Shown: positions 1-6,104 of the stretch, piece by piece
How the letters are laid out: each line of letters begins with the position of its first letter
Position numbering within the stretch: position 1 is the first letter of the stretch
Assembly (NCBI GenBank): GCA_031278315.1
Contig: JAITKS010000464.1
Location: forward strand, 1 to 7,468
Reading direction: 5' to 3'
From: Planctomycetaceae bacterium
GTDB taxonomy: Bacteria; Planctomycetota; Planctomycetia; Pirellulales; Thermoguttaceae
Length of the DNA stretch: 7,468 nt
Made by a program: the position numbers and the translations under genes
The notes under the pieces: generated by a model
Databases searched by the model: none
The model's input: the letters and a program-made list of their open reading frames with translations, nothing else
Told to the model about the DNA's origin: nothing

Positions 1-186
1 GCACAATAGTTGACATGAAAGAACTGTGTACATTACAGTCTATTTTATTTATACGAAGTATAAAAGGAGTAGTAACACTATAACTGTGAAAAATTTCCAT
101 TATCATAAGCATATTTTAATATTTGATGAAAAATAGAGCGGCGGACGGCAAAAACTAGACCATTGTATAAGGTGTAAGTTTGATAA
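1..186. other. Non-coding flank of a decayed IS element
   Basis: I see no credible gene here. The stretch lies beyond the 3' end of the IS630-type transposase remnant (minus strand), so it probably holds the non-coding end of that element and flanking DNA. No terminal inverted repeat could be assigned because the other end of the element is missing. A 7-bp inverted repeat lies at 48-64 (TTTATAC-GAA-GTATAAA). Confidence 0.4.
48..64. repeat. Short perfect inverted repeat
   Basis: TTTATAC and GTATAAA are perfect 7-bp arms around a GAA loop. It could be a protein-binding palindrome or chance in AT-rich DNA. No adjacent gene in the window suggests a role. Confidence 0.35.
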
Positions 187-450
187 TTATACTCTTTCTA
201 CTTTAAAATTCGGTAATTTTTTTTCGATGCGGAATTTTTCGGTGAGTAGAGTCTATAATTCATTCTTGTACTTCTTTATATTTTTAAAGAAGCCTAAGCA
301 TGCTTCAGAAAATTGTGCAAACTTTTCATAATATTTATTGTACAGGATTTTCTTTTTGAAAAATTTCCAAATTCTTTCAACAATATTCAAATTTGGCGAA
401 TACGGAGGCAGAAAAACGAATATTATTTTTCCCAATTTTTTGCGATCCGG
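187..450 (-). pseudogene. IS630-family transposase, 3' fragment with internal stop
   Basis: This is the C-terminal end of a DDE transposase of the IS630 / Tc1-mariner superfamily. It reads 'FVFLPPYSPNLNIVERIWKFF', the family signature around the third catalytic acid; the Glu of 'IVERIW' is in the expected place. The N-terminal helix-turn-helix region and the first two catalytic Asp residues are absent: upstream in this frame there is a TGA at 463-465 and the sequence changes character near 440-450. The apparent end at 253-255 is a TAG, but the same frame continues with 'TLLTEKFRIEKKL' to a TAA at 187-189. That continuation is what intact relatives normally carry after the 'KNEL' helix, so TAG looks like a nonsense mutation. 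The fragment is dead as an enzyme. It overlaps in another frame the tail of the small ORF ending at 377, marking an insertion followed by deletion. Confidence 0.85.
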
Positions 451-613
451 CATCGCATAATTTCAAGTCTAAAGATTTAGGAACAAAGCAAACGGTTTCA
501 CCATTCACATAAGCAAACAATTGTCTAAATCCTCCAAGACAATAGGCAGATATTCCAATCGTAAATATGAATAAAGCAACTCCAAAAACTATAAACAGAA
601 TAATTTTTTTCAT
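377..613 (-). pseudogene. N-terminal remnant of a small membrane-anchored protein (DUF1573-like), truncated at the IS junction
   Basis: The 78-residue frame starts MKKIILFIVF and has one hydrophobic helix at about residues 4-24, then 'FAYVNGETVCFVPKSLDL' and 'CDAGS'. Its ATG overlaps the stop of the upstream gene by 4 bases (ATGA, 610-613) and has no Shine-Dalgarno, so it was probably translated by coupling. The pattern of one helix, a '-A-x-x-x-G-E-x-v' turn and an 'LDL...DAG' strand resembles the start of planctomycete DUF1573-like Ig-fold proteins, from memory. Those normally continue with an 'F-x-x-x-N' strand and a Cys-x-Cys region. Here the frame instead runs into transposase DNA at about residue 58 (near 440), and residues after that are read out of frame from the IS remnant. 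I call it a truncated gene; a genuine 78-residue protein is possible but less likely. Confidence 0.55.
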
Positions 614-1719
614 TTTGATTTTTTTCGATGTCTTAAATATATCATACTAATTGAAACAGCAATCATTATGATACCGATAAGAATTAAAATATAACGAACA
701 CGGTTAATTGGCGGTTTACCTTCAAAATCGGGTTCAGGGAGTCCGTAATAAGATAAAGCAAAACGTTCCAAATCACTTGTTTCTGTTTCTTTGAGATCGT
801 ATTTAACATTCGTATTGAATATAAAATCGTTATACTCGGCTTTAAAATTACGTAATGCCGGGAGCGGTACTTTATAAATATTGCTGTCAAAAACATTTTC
901 ATATTCGCCGATAAAATGATTACTTTTGTTCTTTCCAAGAGAAAATTTTACATTACCTTTTTCAATCAAAAAATAATCTGTTGTTAAATATAATTCGCCT
1001 TCAATCAATATATCTTCAGATTTGTTAGCAAGCCATTCCAATTTATGCGGCGGTTTTTGAGAAAACTTAAATTTTAGATAATATTTTTTAACAGAATTAT
1101 CGTTACTATTAATCGGATGAAATTTTTGTACTACAAAGGCGGTATCGTATTTTAACAATTCCGGCAAGTAAATAAAATTTCTATGTAATTCCAGACCGGC
1201 TGCAAGTTGTGAACAAATCCGTAAACTTAATTGCGGATTATTGTCAGAATTTTCCTCTGATGATATTGTAGGAAAACATAATGTAACAGATTGTTTTTTA
1301 TTATCAGTTTGATTTTGTTTTAAACTATCAATAAACCATGTTTGATTACTGTTTTCGCGTTTTAATCGAAATTCATATTTGTCGCCTGTTACAAAAACAT
1401 TCTTTCCAGCGACGTTTCCGTTCAGGGTTAACTGATGCATGTAAGCGATATTGTATTTTAAGGTTTCAGTTTTGTTGACTTTTCCATTTTTTGTCCAAGT
1501 GTGAGTTCTGGTTATTGTACCTTTTACAGTTCCTAATGCTTGCAGATATTCTTCCCAAATCTTCGGTAACTTTTTTATAGAATCAGAATCAATATCGGAA
1601 GTGACATTATACAAATCATTGGGATGCGTATCCTGCCCCGGAATAACCGGCATTGACACAATCAAAAAAACAAAAGAATTGATAAGTAAACAACAAAATG
1701 TTCGTATTATATTTGTCAT
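610..1719 (-). CDS. Exported protein with GLPEP-type C-terminal anchor, function unknown
   Basis: I do not recognise the function of this 369-residue protein. Residues 1-28 form a signal peptide (MTNIIRTFCC then a long hydrophobic run to 'PVIPG'). The middle (about 50-310) is polar and beta-rich with many Lys and Asn, and has no catalytic motif I can name. The end is distinctive: 'YYGLPEP' at 324-330, a charged/proline linker, a transmembrane helix at about 343-361, and the basic tail RHRKKSK. That makes a protein exposed outside the cytoplasmic membrane and anchored at its C-terminus, and the tail resembles PEP-CTERM-like sorting signals in layout. The ATG lacks a Shine-Dalgarno, but the signal peptide begins right there, supporting the start. 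It overlaps the truncated gene at 377-613 by 4 bases, so the two formed an operon. Spacing from pheS is 277 bases, suggesting its own promoter. Confidence 0.8.
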   Translation of the reverse strand: MTNIIRTFCCLLINSFVFLIVSMPVIPGQDTHPNDLYNVTSDIDSDSIKKLPKIWEEYLQALGTVKGTITRTHTWTKNGKVNKTETLKYNIAYMHQLTLNGNVAGKNVFVTGDKYEFRLKRENSNQTWFIDSLKQNQTDNKKQSVTLCFPTISSEENSDNNPQLSLRICSQLAAGLELHRNFIYLPELLKYDTAFVVQKFHPINSNDNSVKKYYLKFKFSQKPPHKLEWLANKSEDILIEGELYLTTDYFLIEKGNVKFSLGKNKSNHFIGEYENVFDSNIYKVPLPALRNFKAEYNDFIFNTNVKYDLKETETSDLERFALSYYGLPEPDFEGKPPINRVRYILILIGIIMIAVSISMIYLRHRKKSK

Positions 1720-1749
1720 GGTATTCGTAAAATAAAAAATTATATTTTT

Positions 1750-1773
1750 GTAATATAGCCAGTGGAATATTTG
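1750..1773 (+). repeat. Dispersed ~23-base repeat, copy 1
   Basis: It matches GTAATATATCAG-N2-GAATATTT with small changes (GTAATATAGCCAG then TGGAATATTTG). It lies 31 bases before the ATG of the 369-residue gene. Confidence 0.55.
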
Positions 1774-1788
1774 TAATATACCTATTAC
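1773..1788. repeat. Small palindrome GTAATA-TACC-TATTAC
   Basis: Perfect 6-bp arms flank a 4-base loop, about 55 bases upstream of the 369-residue gene and inside the left arm of the larger inverted repeat. It could be an operator or a nested hairpin. Confidence 0.4.
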
Positions 1789-1996
1789 ACTTTAAAATTC
1801 GTTTTTAATTTTTTGTAATTTAAAATATTGTCAATAAACGTTTCAATAATTTTTTGGTAACTACAACTTGTTTTTGAGTCAAAAAATTGTCTATGTTTTC
1901 GTCATGCAAGGGCAATTTAAGTTTAAAACGAATACCGAAATCTAAAGTGTGAAAAGTATATTACCAAAAATATAATCTCTCTTTAAATTCTGTGTT

Positions 1997-3013
1997 TTAT
2001 AGTATCGGTGCAAATTGTTCGTAAAATCTTACATCGCCGGAATTGAAATGTCTTATGTCTCGGATTCCAAATCTCATCATCGCTAGCCTCGTTAAACCTA
2101 GCCCAAAAGCAAAACCGCTGTACCTCTTTGGATCAATTCCGCCAAACTCCAATACACTCGGATGCACTAGCCCGCACGGAATTAACTCAATCCATCCGTC
2201 ACCGCAAGTTGAACATCCAACACCGCCGCAAAACATACAATTCAAATCTAACTCAAACCCCGGCTCTACAAACGGAAAAAATCCCGGACGTAATCGTACT
2301 TTTACATCTCGACGAAATATCTCACTCAATAACGTTTTCATCACCCCAATCAAATTCGCAACAGAAACATTTTCATCAACCATCAATCCCTCACTCTGAT
2401 AAAATGTATTCTCATGACTCGGATCAATCGATTCATAACGAAAACAACGTCCGGGGAAAATTGCCCTCACCGGAACACCAAAACGTAATAACGTGCGCAC
2501 CTGATTGGCAGATGTATGCGTTCTCAATACTAAATCATTTTTTAACCAGAACGTGTCTTGCATATCACGTGCCGGATGGTCTTTGGGAATATTTATCGCT
2601 TCAAAATTATTAAATTCTGTCTCGATTTCCGGGCTGTCTAAAACGGCAAATCCCATTCCTTCAAATATCTGCTCAAGTTCCAATTGCACCATCGTAATCG
2701 GATGCATACTCCCAAGAGACCGCACAGAACCCGGAACCGTTAGATCAACCAAACGCACCATTTTCACCGCCCCTGATTCCAAATCTTTTACCCTTTCAAA
2801 TGCCTTTTCAATCTGCTCAGTTGCGAAAATTTTAAGCTCGTTTAATTTTTGTCCAAAACTCTTTTTCTCTTCTTGCGAAAATTTACTAAAATCTGTTTCC
2901 TTCGCAAGATTAGTAATTAGTCCCTTGCGGCCAAGATACTTAATTCGTATCTGTTCTATCGATTCCATTGTCGCCGCCGTTTCAAGATCGGCTAATAATA
3001 ATTGTTTGGTCAT
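1997..3013 (-). CDS. pheS: Phenylalanine--tRNA ligase alpha subunit
   Basis: This is the catalytic alpha subunit of the (alpha-beta)2 cytoplasmic enzyme that attaches phenylalanine to tRNA(Phe) using ATP. The 338 residues are close to the usual 325-350. Residues 1-85 form the N-terminal coiled-coil arm ('IKYLGRKG' at 24-31). The class II core follows: 'HPARDMQDTFW' (146-156), 'LRTHTSANQVRTL' (163-175), motif 2 'GRCFRYESIDPSHENTFYQ' (188-206), and motif 3 'GFAFGLGLTRLAMMRFGI' (300-317). Ala302 matches the E. coli Ala294 that shapes the phenylalanine pocket. A four-cysteine insert, C259-x2-C262 and C267-x2-C270, looks like a zinc knuckle and is known in many PheS proteins. The ATG is fixed by an in-frame TAA just upstream and AAGGGAG (3024-3030) 10 bases before it. 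pheT, normally next, is absent; the following 277 bases are non-coding. Confidence 0.97.
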   Translation of the reverse strand: MTKQLLLADLETAATMESIEQIRIKYLGRKGLITNLAKETDFSKFSQEEKKSFGQKLNELKIFATEQIEKAFERVKDLESGAVKMVRLVDLTVPGSVRSLGSMHPITMVQLELEQIFEGMGFAVLDSPEIETEFNNFEAINIPKDHPARDMQDTFWLKNDLVLRTHTSANQVRTLLRFGVPVRAIFPGRCFRYESIDPSHENTFYQSEGLMVDENVSVANLIGVMKTLLSEIFRRDVKVRLRPGFFPFVEPGFELDLNCMFCGGVGCSTCGDGWIELIPCGLVHPSVLEFGGIDPKRYSGFAFGLGLTRLAMMRFGIRDIRHFNSGDVRFYEQFAPIL

Positions 3014-3210
3014 TCTTTTTGCGCTCCCTTAAATAATCTGAAATATAGAAACTCAAAACATTGCGTCTCTACATAATTTTTTTGTTTGTTACTTTCTTGT
3101 TAAAAATTAAAACCTGATTTCAATGTATGAAAAATATATTAAATGATTAAAAATATTCTACAGACATATTACAAATTTCACGAAAATTTTTTGTAAAATC
3201 TATCGTTAAT
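3014..3210. other. Spacer upstream of pheS with dispersed repeat pieces
   Basis: The 197-base gap has no gene. It contains the strings GCGTCTCTAC (3063-3072) and AAAATTAAAACCTGAT (3103-3118), both with near-copies at 7096-7105 and 7061-7075. It also holds a reverse copy of the 23-base repeat. A TATATT on the minus strand near 3050 could be a pheS -10 box, but I found no good -35. Confidence 0.5.
3151..3172 (-). repeat. Dispersed ~23-base repeat, copy 2 (inverted)
   Basis: Read on the minus strand it is GTAATATGTCTG-TA-GAATATTT, a close match to the consensus. It lies 138 bases upstream of the pheS ATG, in the same orientation as pheS. Confidence 0.55.
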
Positions 3211-4128
3211 TTACGGGAAAAAATCAAATTTTAACAATCCTTTTCTGTCTTTTGTTGTCCCGTGCAGTACATGACACTTTGAGCAATTTTCCCAAATTTC
3301 TATTTTATTTCCATGCACCGAGTGAATCTTACTCCTGCCGTGACAAGATACACACGACGCTGCACCATTGACAGGTTTTATTGTCTGCCGAATTACAGAA
3401 ACGTTTGTGATGTCTTTATCCGTAACAATATCATGACAGACCGTACACTTATTTAGATCATTCACCAATACATGATTTCGCATCGCAGGCCATAACGTTT
3501 TTTTTACTTTGTAATCGTAATCATCTTGTTGATAGTTCGCATTTAAGTCTGGTTTTTTATTTTTCTCGTTTAAGTTTGAATATAAATTTTGTGTTATTCT
3601 ATTCTCTTTCGATTTCGACGGTTCAACTATAAATTCAACGGCAGAAGCAGCAGCTCTTATATTATGCAATCCTGAATTTAATTCAACTTGAGCTATCCAA
3701 CTTTTATTGTATTTAATTGTCCAATCGACATTTCGTCCGTCGATTAAAAGTTCTGGTACATACGGCGGTGTCAAGCTGTTCGGCGATGATCTCAATTGCA
3801 CAAACGGATTAGGCTGCCAAGTACAAATTATCGTTACATTATTACCTTGAATACGCGATTCAGGTAACGGCGAAATTATACTAAATTGAACCGCACTATC
3901 TTTGTCTGACCGCGACGTTATTTGCTGCTTTATAATGTCGTTTCCGCCAACCCATATTGGTTGATCTAGTGCATCCATGACCGTTTCAAAAATTAAAAAA
4001 CCAATAAACGAAATCAAAACCAGAATAATAATCGACTGAAAAAATATCGAAAAAAAAGGACGCCAATCAGGCGGCTCCGGAATCGGTGCGCCCGGCAAAA
4101 AAATTGATGTAAATTCATTTCTTGGCAT
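3211..4128 (-). CDS. Membrane-anchored triheme c-type cytochrome with Ig-like middle domain
   Basis: The 305-residue protein is probably an electron carrier or electron-transfer subunit on the outer face of the cytoplasmic membrane. After a short proline-rich N-terminus ('LPGAPIPEPPDW') there is one transmembrane helix at about 26-48, so the rest should be periplasmic, where hemes are attached. Residues about 82-170 look like an Ig-like/beta-sandwich domain ('ISPLPESRIQGNNVTI', 'ELLIDGRNVDW', 'SGLHNIRAAA'). A polar linker leads to three CxxCH heme sites at 228-232 (CTVCH), 259-263 (CVSCH) and 282-286 (CSKCH). His219, His269, His272 and His289 are candidate sixth ligands. The start is supported by the membrane helix; the ribosome site (GTGAGAA, about 10 bases upstream) is weak. 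No cytochrome maturation or oxidase genes adjoin it. The heme count is clear; redox partner and role are unknown. Confidence 0.85.
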   Translation of the reverse strand: MPRNEFTSIFLPGAPIPEPPDWRPFFSIFFQSIIILVLISFIGFLIFETVMDALDQPIWVGGNDIIKQQITSRSDKDSAVQFSIISPLPESRIQGNNVTIICTWQPNPFVQLRSSPNSLTPPYVPELLIDGRNVDWTIKYNKSWIAQVELNSGLHNIRAAASAVEFIVEPSKSKENRITQNLYSNLNEKNKKPDLNANYQQDDYDYKVKKTLWPAMRNHVLVNDLNKCTVCHDIVTDKDITNVSVIRQTIKPVNGAASCVSCHGRSKIHSVHGNKIEIWENCSKCHVLHGTTKDRKGLLKFDFFP

Positions 4129-4211
4129 TTTAAATTGTTCTCACTTTAATTTTCGGTTTGAATCATCTGATTATTTATCGAAAAGCAGGCAGCAGCTCGT
4201 AAAGGAAATTC

Positions 4212-4234
4212 GTAATATATCAGTAGAATATTTT
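4212..4234 (+). repeat. Dispersed ~23-base repeat, copy 3
   Basis: This is the consensus copy, GTAATATATCAG-TA-GAATATTTT, 84 bases upstream of the cytochrome ATG. Confidence 0.65.
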
Positions 4235-4277
4235 CGTAACAGTCTATCTTGATATTTTTATGTTTAATTTTCTTTAA

Positions 4278-4359
4278 CACAAAACACACGAAATTACACG
4301 AAAAACACGAAAACTTTTTAGATAATTTTCGTGCATTTCGTAATTTCGTGTGTTTCGTG
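4278..4359. repeat. Imperfect inverted repeat of CACGAAA-type units
   Basis: The left arm (4278-4313) is built of degenerate ACACGAAA units. The right arm (4326-4359) is nearly its reverse complement: both contain CACACGAAATTAC and CACGAAAA in the hairpin sense, and the loop is about 12 bases. It lies about 100 bases past the PDZ stop and could fold in that transcript, but no T-tract follows on the minus strand, so it is not a standard terminator. Similar ACACGAAA strings are common repeat matter in some bacterial spacers. Confidence 0.65.
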
Positions 4360-4458
4360 ATCTCAAAAAAACAAAAATTCTACTGAAAGATTATCGGCGT
4401 TATTTCATTTTATTTTGCGTTTACTTCTTTCCGTGATTTCTTTTTTAGATAATTAGTT

Positions 4459-5523
4459 TTATTGAAATTTTTTTGTACCAATAAATTGTTTTACCTCATT
4501 TTGAATTTCGTCGGGTAATTCATCAATACTTTCGGCTTCCCAGATTTTATCTTCCGTGTTGCCGTTGATCGTTGTTGACTTTTTTACTTTGATTTTCGTT
4601 TTGCCGTTTGAATCCGATTGCGTTACGACACTTAATGCTTTCGCCTCTCCGCCTTGAAAATTCTGCAATTTATTTGTGCCGGTGCCGGGAAACGATAATT
4701 GAGGTAAATTCAACTTTGGTAACAACTCTCCGTTACTTTCAGGAAACGAGAAAATTAAATTGACTTTCGAATCATCGTTTAGTTGATTAAACATCCGTTC
4801 CAATTCTTGTAAAAATTGCTTGCGATCACTCCACTTGAAATGTTGATGCGGCGATAACTCAAAATTCAGATCAGGACGGCCAGCTTTAGGTAAAGGAAAT
4901 CCGTCTGTTACAATTTTTTCCGGCGTTATTTTGATCTCATTTTTTTTGCCGTTGCGAACAAGAACAACATTTTGCTCCGTGTCTTTTGCGATATTGACTT
5001 GTTCGACTAAAGTATCACACGAATCAATTTTTTTCCCGCCGAACTCTACAATTATGTCGCCTCGTTTTATTCCGGATTTCGCCGCCGGACTATTCGGTAT
5101 TACGTCTGCAACAACGACCATTTCACGATGTTTACCCGATTCAATTTTATTTTCCGAGTCGGCATTATCTTTATCTTTTATTTCTACTGCATCGCTGAAA
5201 TGAGAAAACAAAATTTCCGGGGCACCCGTAATCGTTATACCGATCTGATAAAATTCCGGCCGATCAGATATATCAGATATATCAACTTTATCAGCTGATT
5301 CTGCAACCGGTACTTTTTTAGTTTCCTCTTTTACCGTATCTTTCGATTCCTCTGCTGCCGCCGCTGCCGGCGACTGAATCGTTTGATTTGATTTATCAAG
5401 CGTAATTGACTCGGTTGACTTGTCCTGATTTTGTCCGTAAGCATAAAATGCCGTACACAGACAAATCACAAAAATTAACTTGCAAAACAGATTCACTGCT
5501 TTAAGATTTTTTTGCTTTGACAT
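4459..5523 (-). CDS. Secreted PDZ-domain protein without protease domain
   Basis: The 354-residue protein has an N-terminal signal peptide (residues 1-30; basic start, hydrophobic 'LIFVICLCTAFYAYG'). A low-complexity Ala/Glu/Lys/Ser linker runs to about 85, with Ala53-57 and a 'DISDISD' repeat. The PDZ-like domain (about 92-203) includes a polar loop at 115-133 and the core 'ADVIPNSPAAKSGIKRGDIIVEFGGKKI' in pieces (139-166), as in HtrA/DegP-type PDZ domains. There is no trypsin-like catalytic domain and no GNSGG motif, so it is likely a binding or scaffolding protein. A C-terminal module (about 295-348) ends 'WEAESIDELPDEIQNEV', an arrangement I associate with planctomycete PDZ proteins. The ATG follows AGGAGA (5535-5540) by 11 bases. 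The gene appears monocistronic with a candidate promoter at 5674-5703. Its ligand and role are not visible. Confidence 0.85.
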   Translation of the reverse strand: MSKQKNLKAVNLFCKLIFVICLCTAFYAYGQNQDKSTESITLDKSNQTIQSPAAAAAEESKDTVKEETKKVPVAESADKVDISDISDRPEFYQIGITITGAPEILFSHFSDAVEIKDKDNADSENKIESGKHREMVVVADVIPNSPAAKSGIKRGDIIVEFGGKKIDSCDTLVEQVNIAKDTEQNVVLVRNGKKNEIKITPEKIVTDGFPLPKAGRPDLNFELSPHQHFKWSDRKQFLQELERMFNQLNDDSKVNLIFSFPESNGELLPKLNLPQLSFPGTGTNKLQNFQGGEAKALSVVTQSDSNGKTKIKVKKSTTINGNTEDKIWEAESIDELPDEIQNEVKQFIGTKKFQ

Positions 5524-5673
5524 TTTTACTACATTCTCCTGAAAATTTTAATATATCCGCATCGTGTGATTCTATTACGATTACGGATATTCTTTGGATT
5601 TAACTTGACTACCGCACCGATTACTCTCGAAATTATTCAAGATCAATTGTCAGCGTTCTTAAATTATTTTCCA

Positions 5674-5703
5674 ATTATAATCGGCAACAACACAATTTTT
5701 CAA
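5674..5703 (-). promoter_or_regulatory. Candidate sigma-70-type promoter for the PDZ gene
   Basis: On the minus strand TTGAAA (5698-5703) and a perfect TATAAT (5674-5679) are 18 bases apart. Transcription would start near 5667, giving a leader of about 145 bases. AT-richness makes chance matches likely. Confidence 0.45.
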
Positions 5704-5765
5704 TACGATAAAAATTTTTTTTTGTTCGATTGTTTAATAATTTTTTTGTAACAATTCATTTTTCT

Positions 5766-5788
5766 GTAATATTTCATTGAGATATTTC
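5766..5788 (+). repeat. Dispersed ~23-base repeat, copy 4 (degenerate)
   Basis: GTAATATTTCATTGAGATATTTC matches the copy at 4212 at 17 of 23 positions without gaps. It is the most diverged copy. Confidence 0.35.
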
Positions 5789-5792
5789 ATAA

Positions 5793-5820
5793 TTTAAGAT
5801 TTAAGATTTAATATTTAAGA
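5793..5820 (+). repeat. Heptamer tandem repeat, 4 units
   Basis: Four adjacent 7-base units read TTTAAGA, TTTAAGA, TTTAATA, TTTAAGA. It is a short tandem array prone to slippage, upstream of the acpP promoter. Confidence 0.75.
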
Positions 5821-5908
5821 TTAAAAATTGAAGGTTGTTTGCAATGTTTTTATAGTATCATTGAATCATAGATCAAACCGGTTATCTCATTTTTGCTATT
5901 AAATGGGC

Positions 5909-5936
5909 TTGACGTGTTTTGTGAGATTCGTATAAT
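5909..5936 (+). promoter_or_regulatory. sigma-70-type promoter of acpP
   Basis: TTGACG (5909-5914) and a perfect TATAAT (5931-5936) are separated by 16 bases. Transcription would begin near 5943, leaving a leader of about 160 bases before the acpP start. It is the best promoter match in the window. Confidence 0.75.
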
Positions 5937-5949
5937 ACCAAACTTGTGG

Positions 5950-6016
5950 TTGACAAGAGATGTGATCTTGAATGAAAATTTTAATTGTGTCAAGATGACA
6001 ATATTGTTCTTGTCAA
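5950..6016 (+). promoter_or_regulatory. Inverted-repeat cluster in the acpP leader
   Basis: Three related elements follow the promoter. TTGACAAGA (5950-5958) is the exact reverse complement of TCTTGTCAA (6008-6016). Between them are TGTCA-AGA-TGACA (5988-6000) and the 10-base palindrome ACAATATTGT (5998-6007). They could form a leader stem or repeated regulator sites. I cannot match them to a known fatty-acid regulator operator. Confidence 0.45.
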
Positions 6017-6037
6017 AAAATACGACAGTTGTTCTGT

Positions 6038-6073
6038 TGGAGCCGGCAACTTTTATTTGGTATGCCGGCTTTG
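6038..6073 (+). promoter_or_regulatory. GC-rich hairpin just before the acpP ribosome site
   Basis: AGCCGGCA (6041-6048) and TGCCGGCT (6063-6070) form a perfect 8-bp stem, extendable by three G-U pairs, around a 14-base loop, followed by TTGTTT. It sits 34 bases before the acpP ATG. It may be an attenuator-like terminator, a stabilising 5' hairpin, or a leftover repeat. Its GC content stands out against the AT-rich surroundings. Confidence 0.6.
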
Positions 6074-6104
6074 TTTGAAAAAAATTAACCTAAAGGAATT
6101 TTTT

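Larger units (their letters stand above)
1739..1976. repeat. Long imperfect inverted repeat filling the gap downstream of pheS
   Basis: Left arm 1773-1801 and right arm 1936-1964 match as reverse complements at 24 of 29 positions (both read GTAATATAC first and end in TTCG). An outer pair of about 20 bases, 1739-1758 and 1956-1976 (ATTATATTTTTG then TAATATA), is also inverted, with one indel. The inner spacer is about 134 bases and has no ORF. It spans nearly the whole gap between pheS and the 369-residue gene. It could be a MITE-like element, or fold in the pheS 3' transcript. No target-site duplication is evident. Confidence 0.6.
4129..4458. other. Spacer between the PDZ and cytochrome genes, repeat-rich
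   Basis: These 330 bases have no gene. They hold the CACGAAA inverted repeat (4278-4359), one copy of the 23-base repeat, and AAGCAGGCAGCAGCTCG at 4183-4199, which recurs with a 3-base deletion at 7449-7462. Confidence 0.6.
5524..6104. other. Divergent intergenic region between the PDZ gene and acpP
   Basis: Of 581 bases none encodes a credible protein; short AT-rich frames here lack ribosome sites. It holds a promoter for each flanking gene, a 23-base repeat copy, a heptamer tandem repeat and a structured acpP leader, listed separately. Confidence 0.7.

Noticed and set aside
684..938. 84-codon minus-strand frame starting at 938
   Set aside because: It lies inside the 369-residue gene in another frame and has no recognisable domain.
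2043..3032. Three overlapping plus-strand reading frames of 118-175 codons
   Set aside because: They lie opposite pheS, which has unmistakable family motifs; the products have no recognisable domains and no ribosome sites.
4931..5203. Plus-strand 90-codon frame
   Set aside because: It is the complement of the PDZ coding region and has no independent support.
5566..5751. Short plus-strand frame in the divergent spacer
   Set aside because: It is AT-rich and hydrophobic by composition, has no ribosome site, and overlaps the PDZ promoter.
5793..5820. CRISPR-like repeat
   Set aside because: Units are only 7 bases and directly adjacent, with no spacers.
5893..6078. 61-codon plus-strand frame over the acpP promoter
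   Set aside because: It spans the -35/-10 boxes and leader hairpins, so it would not be transcribed from its own start.
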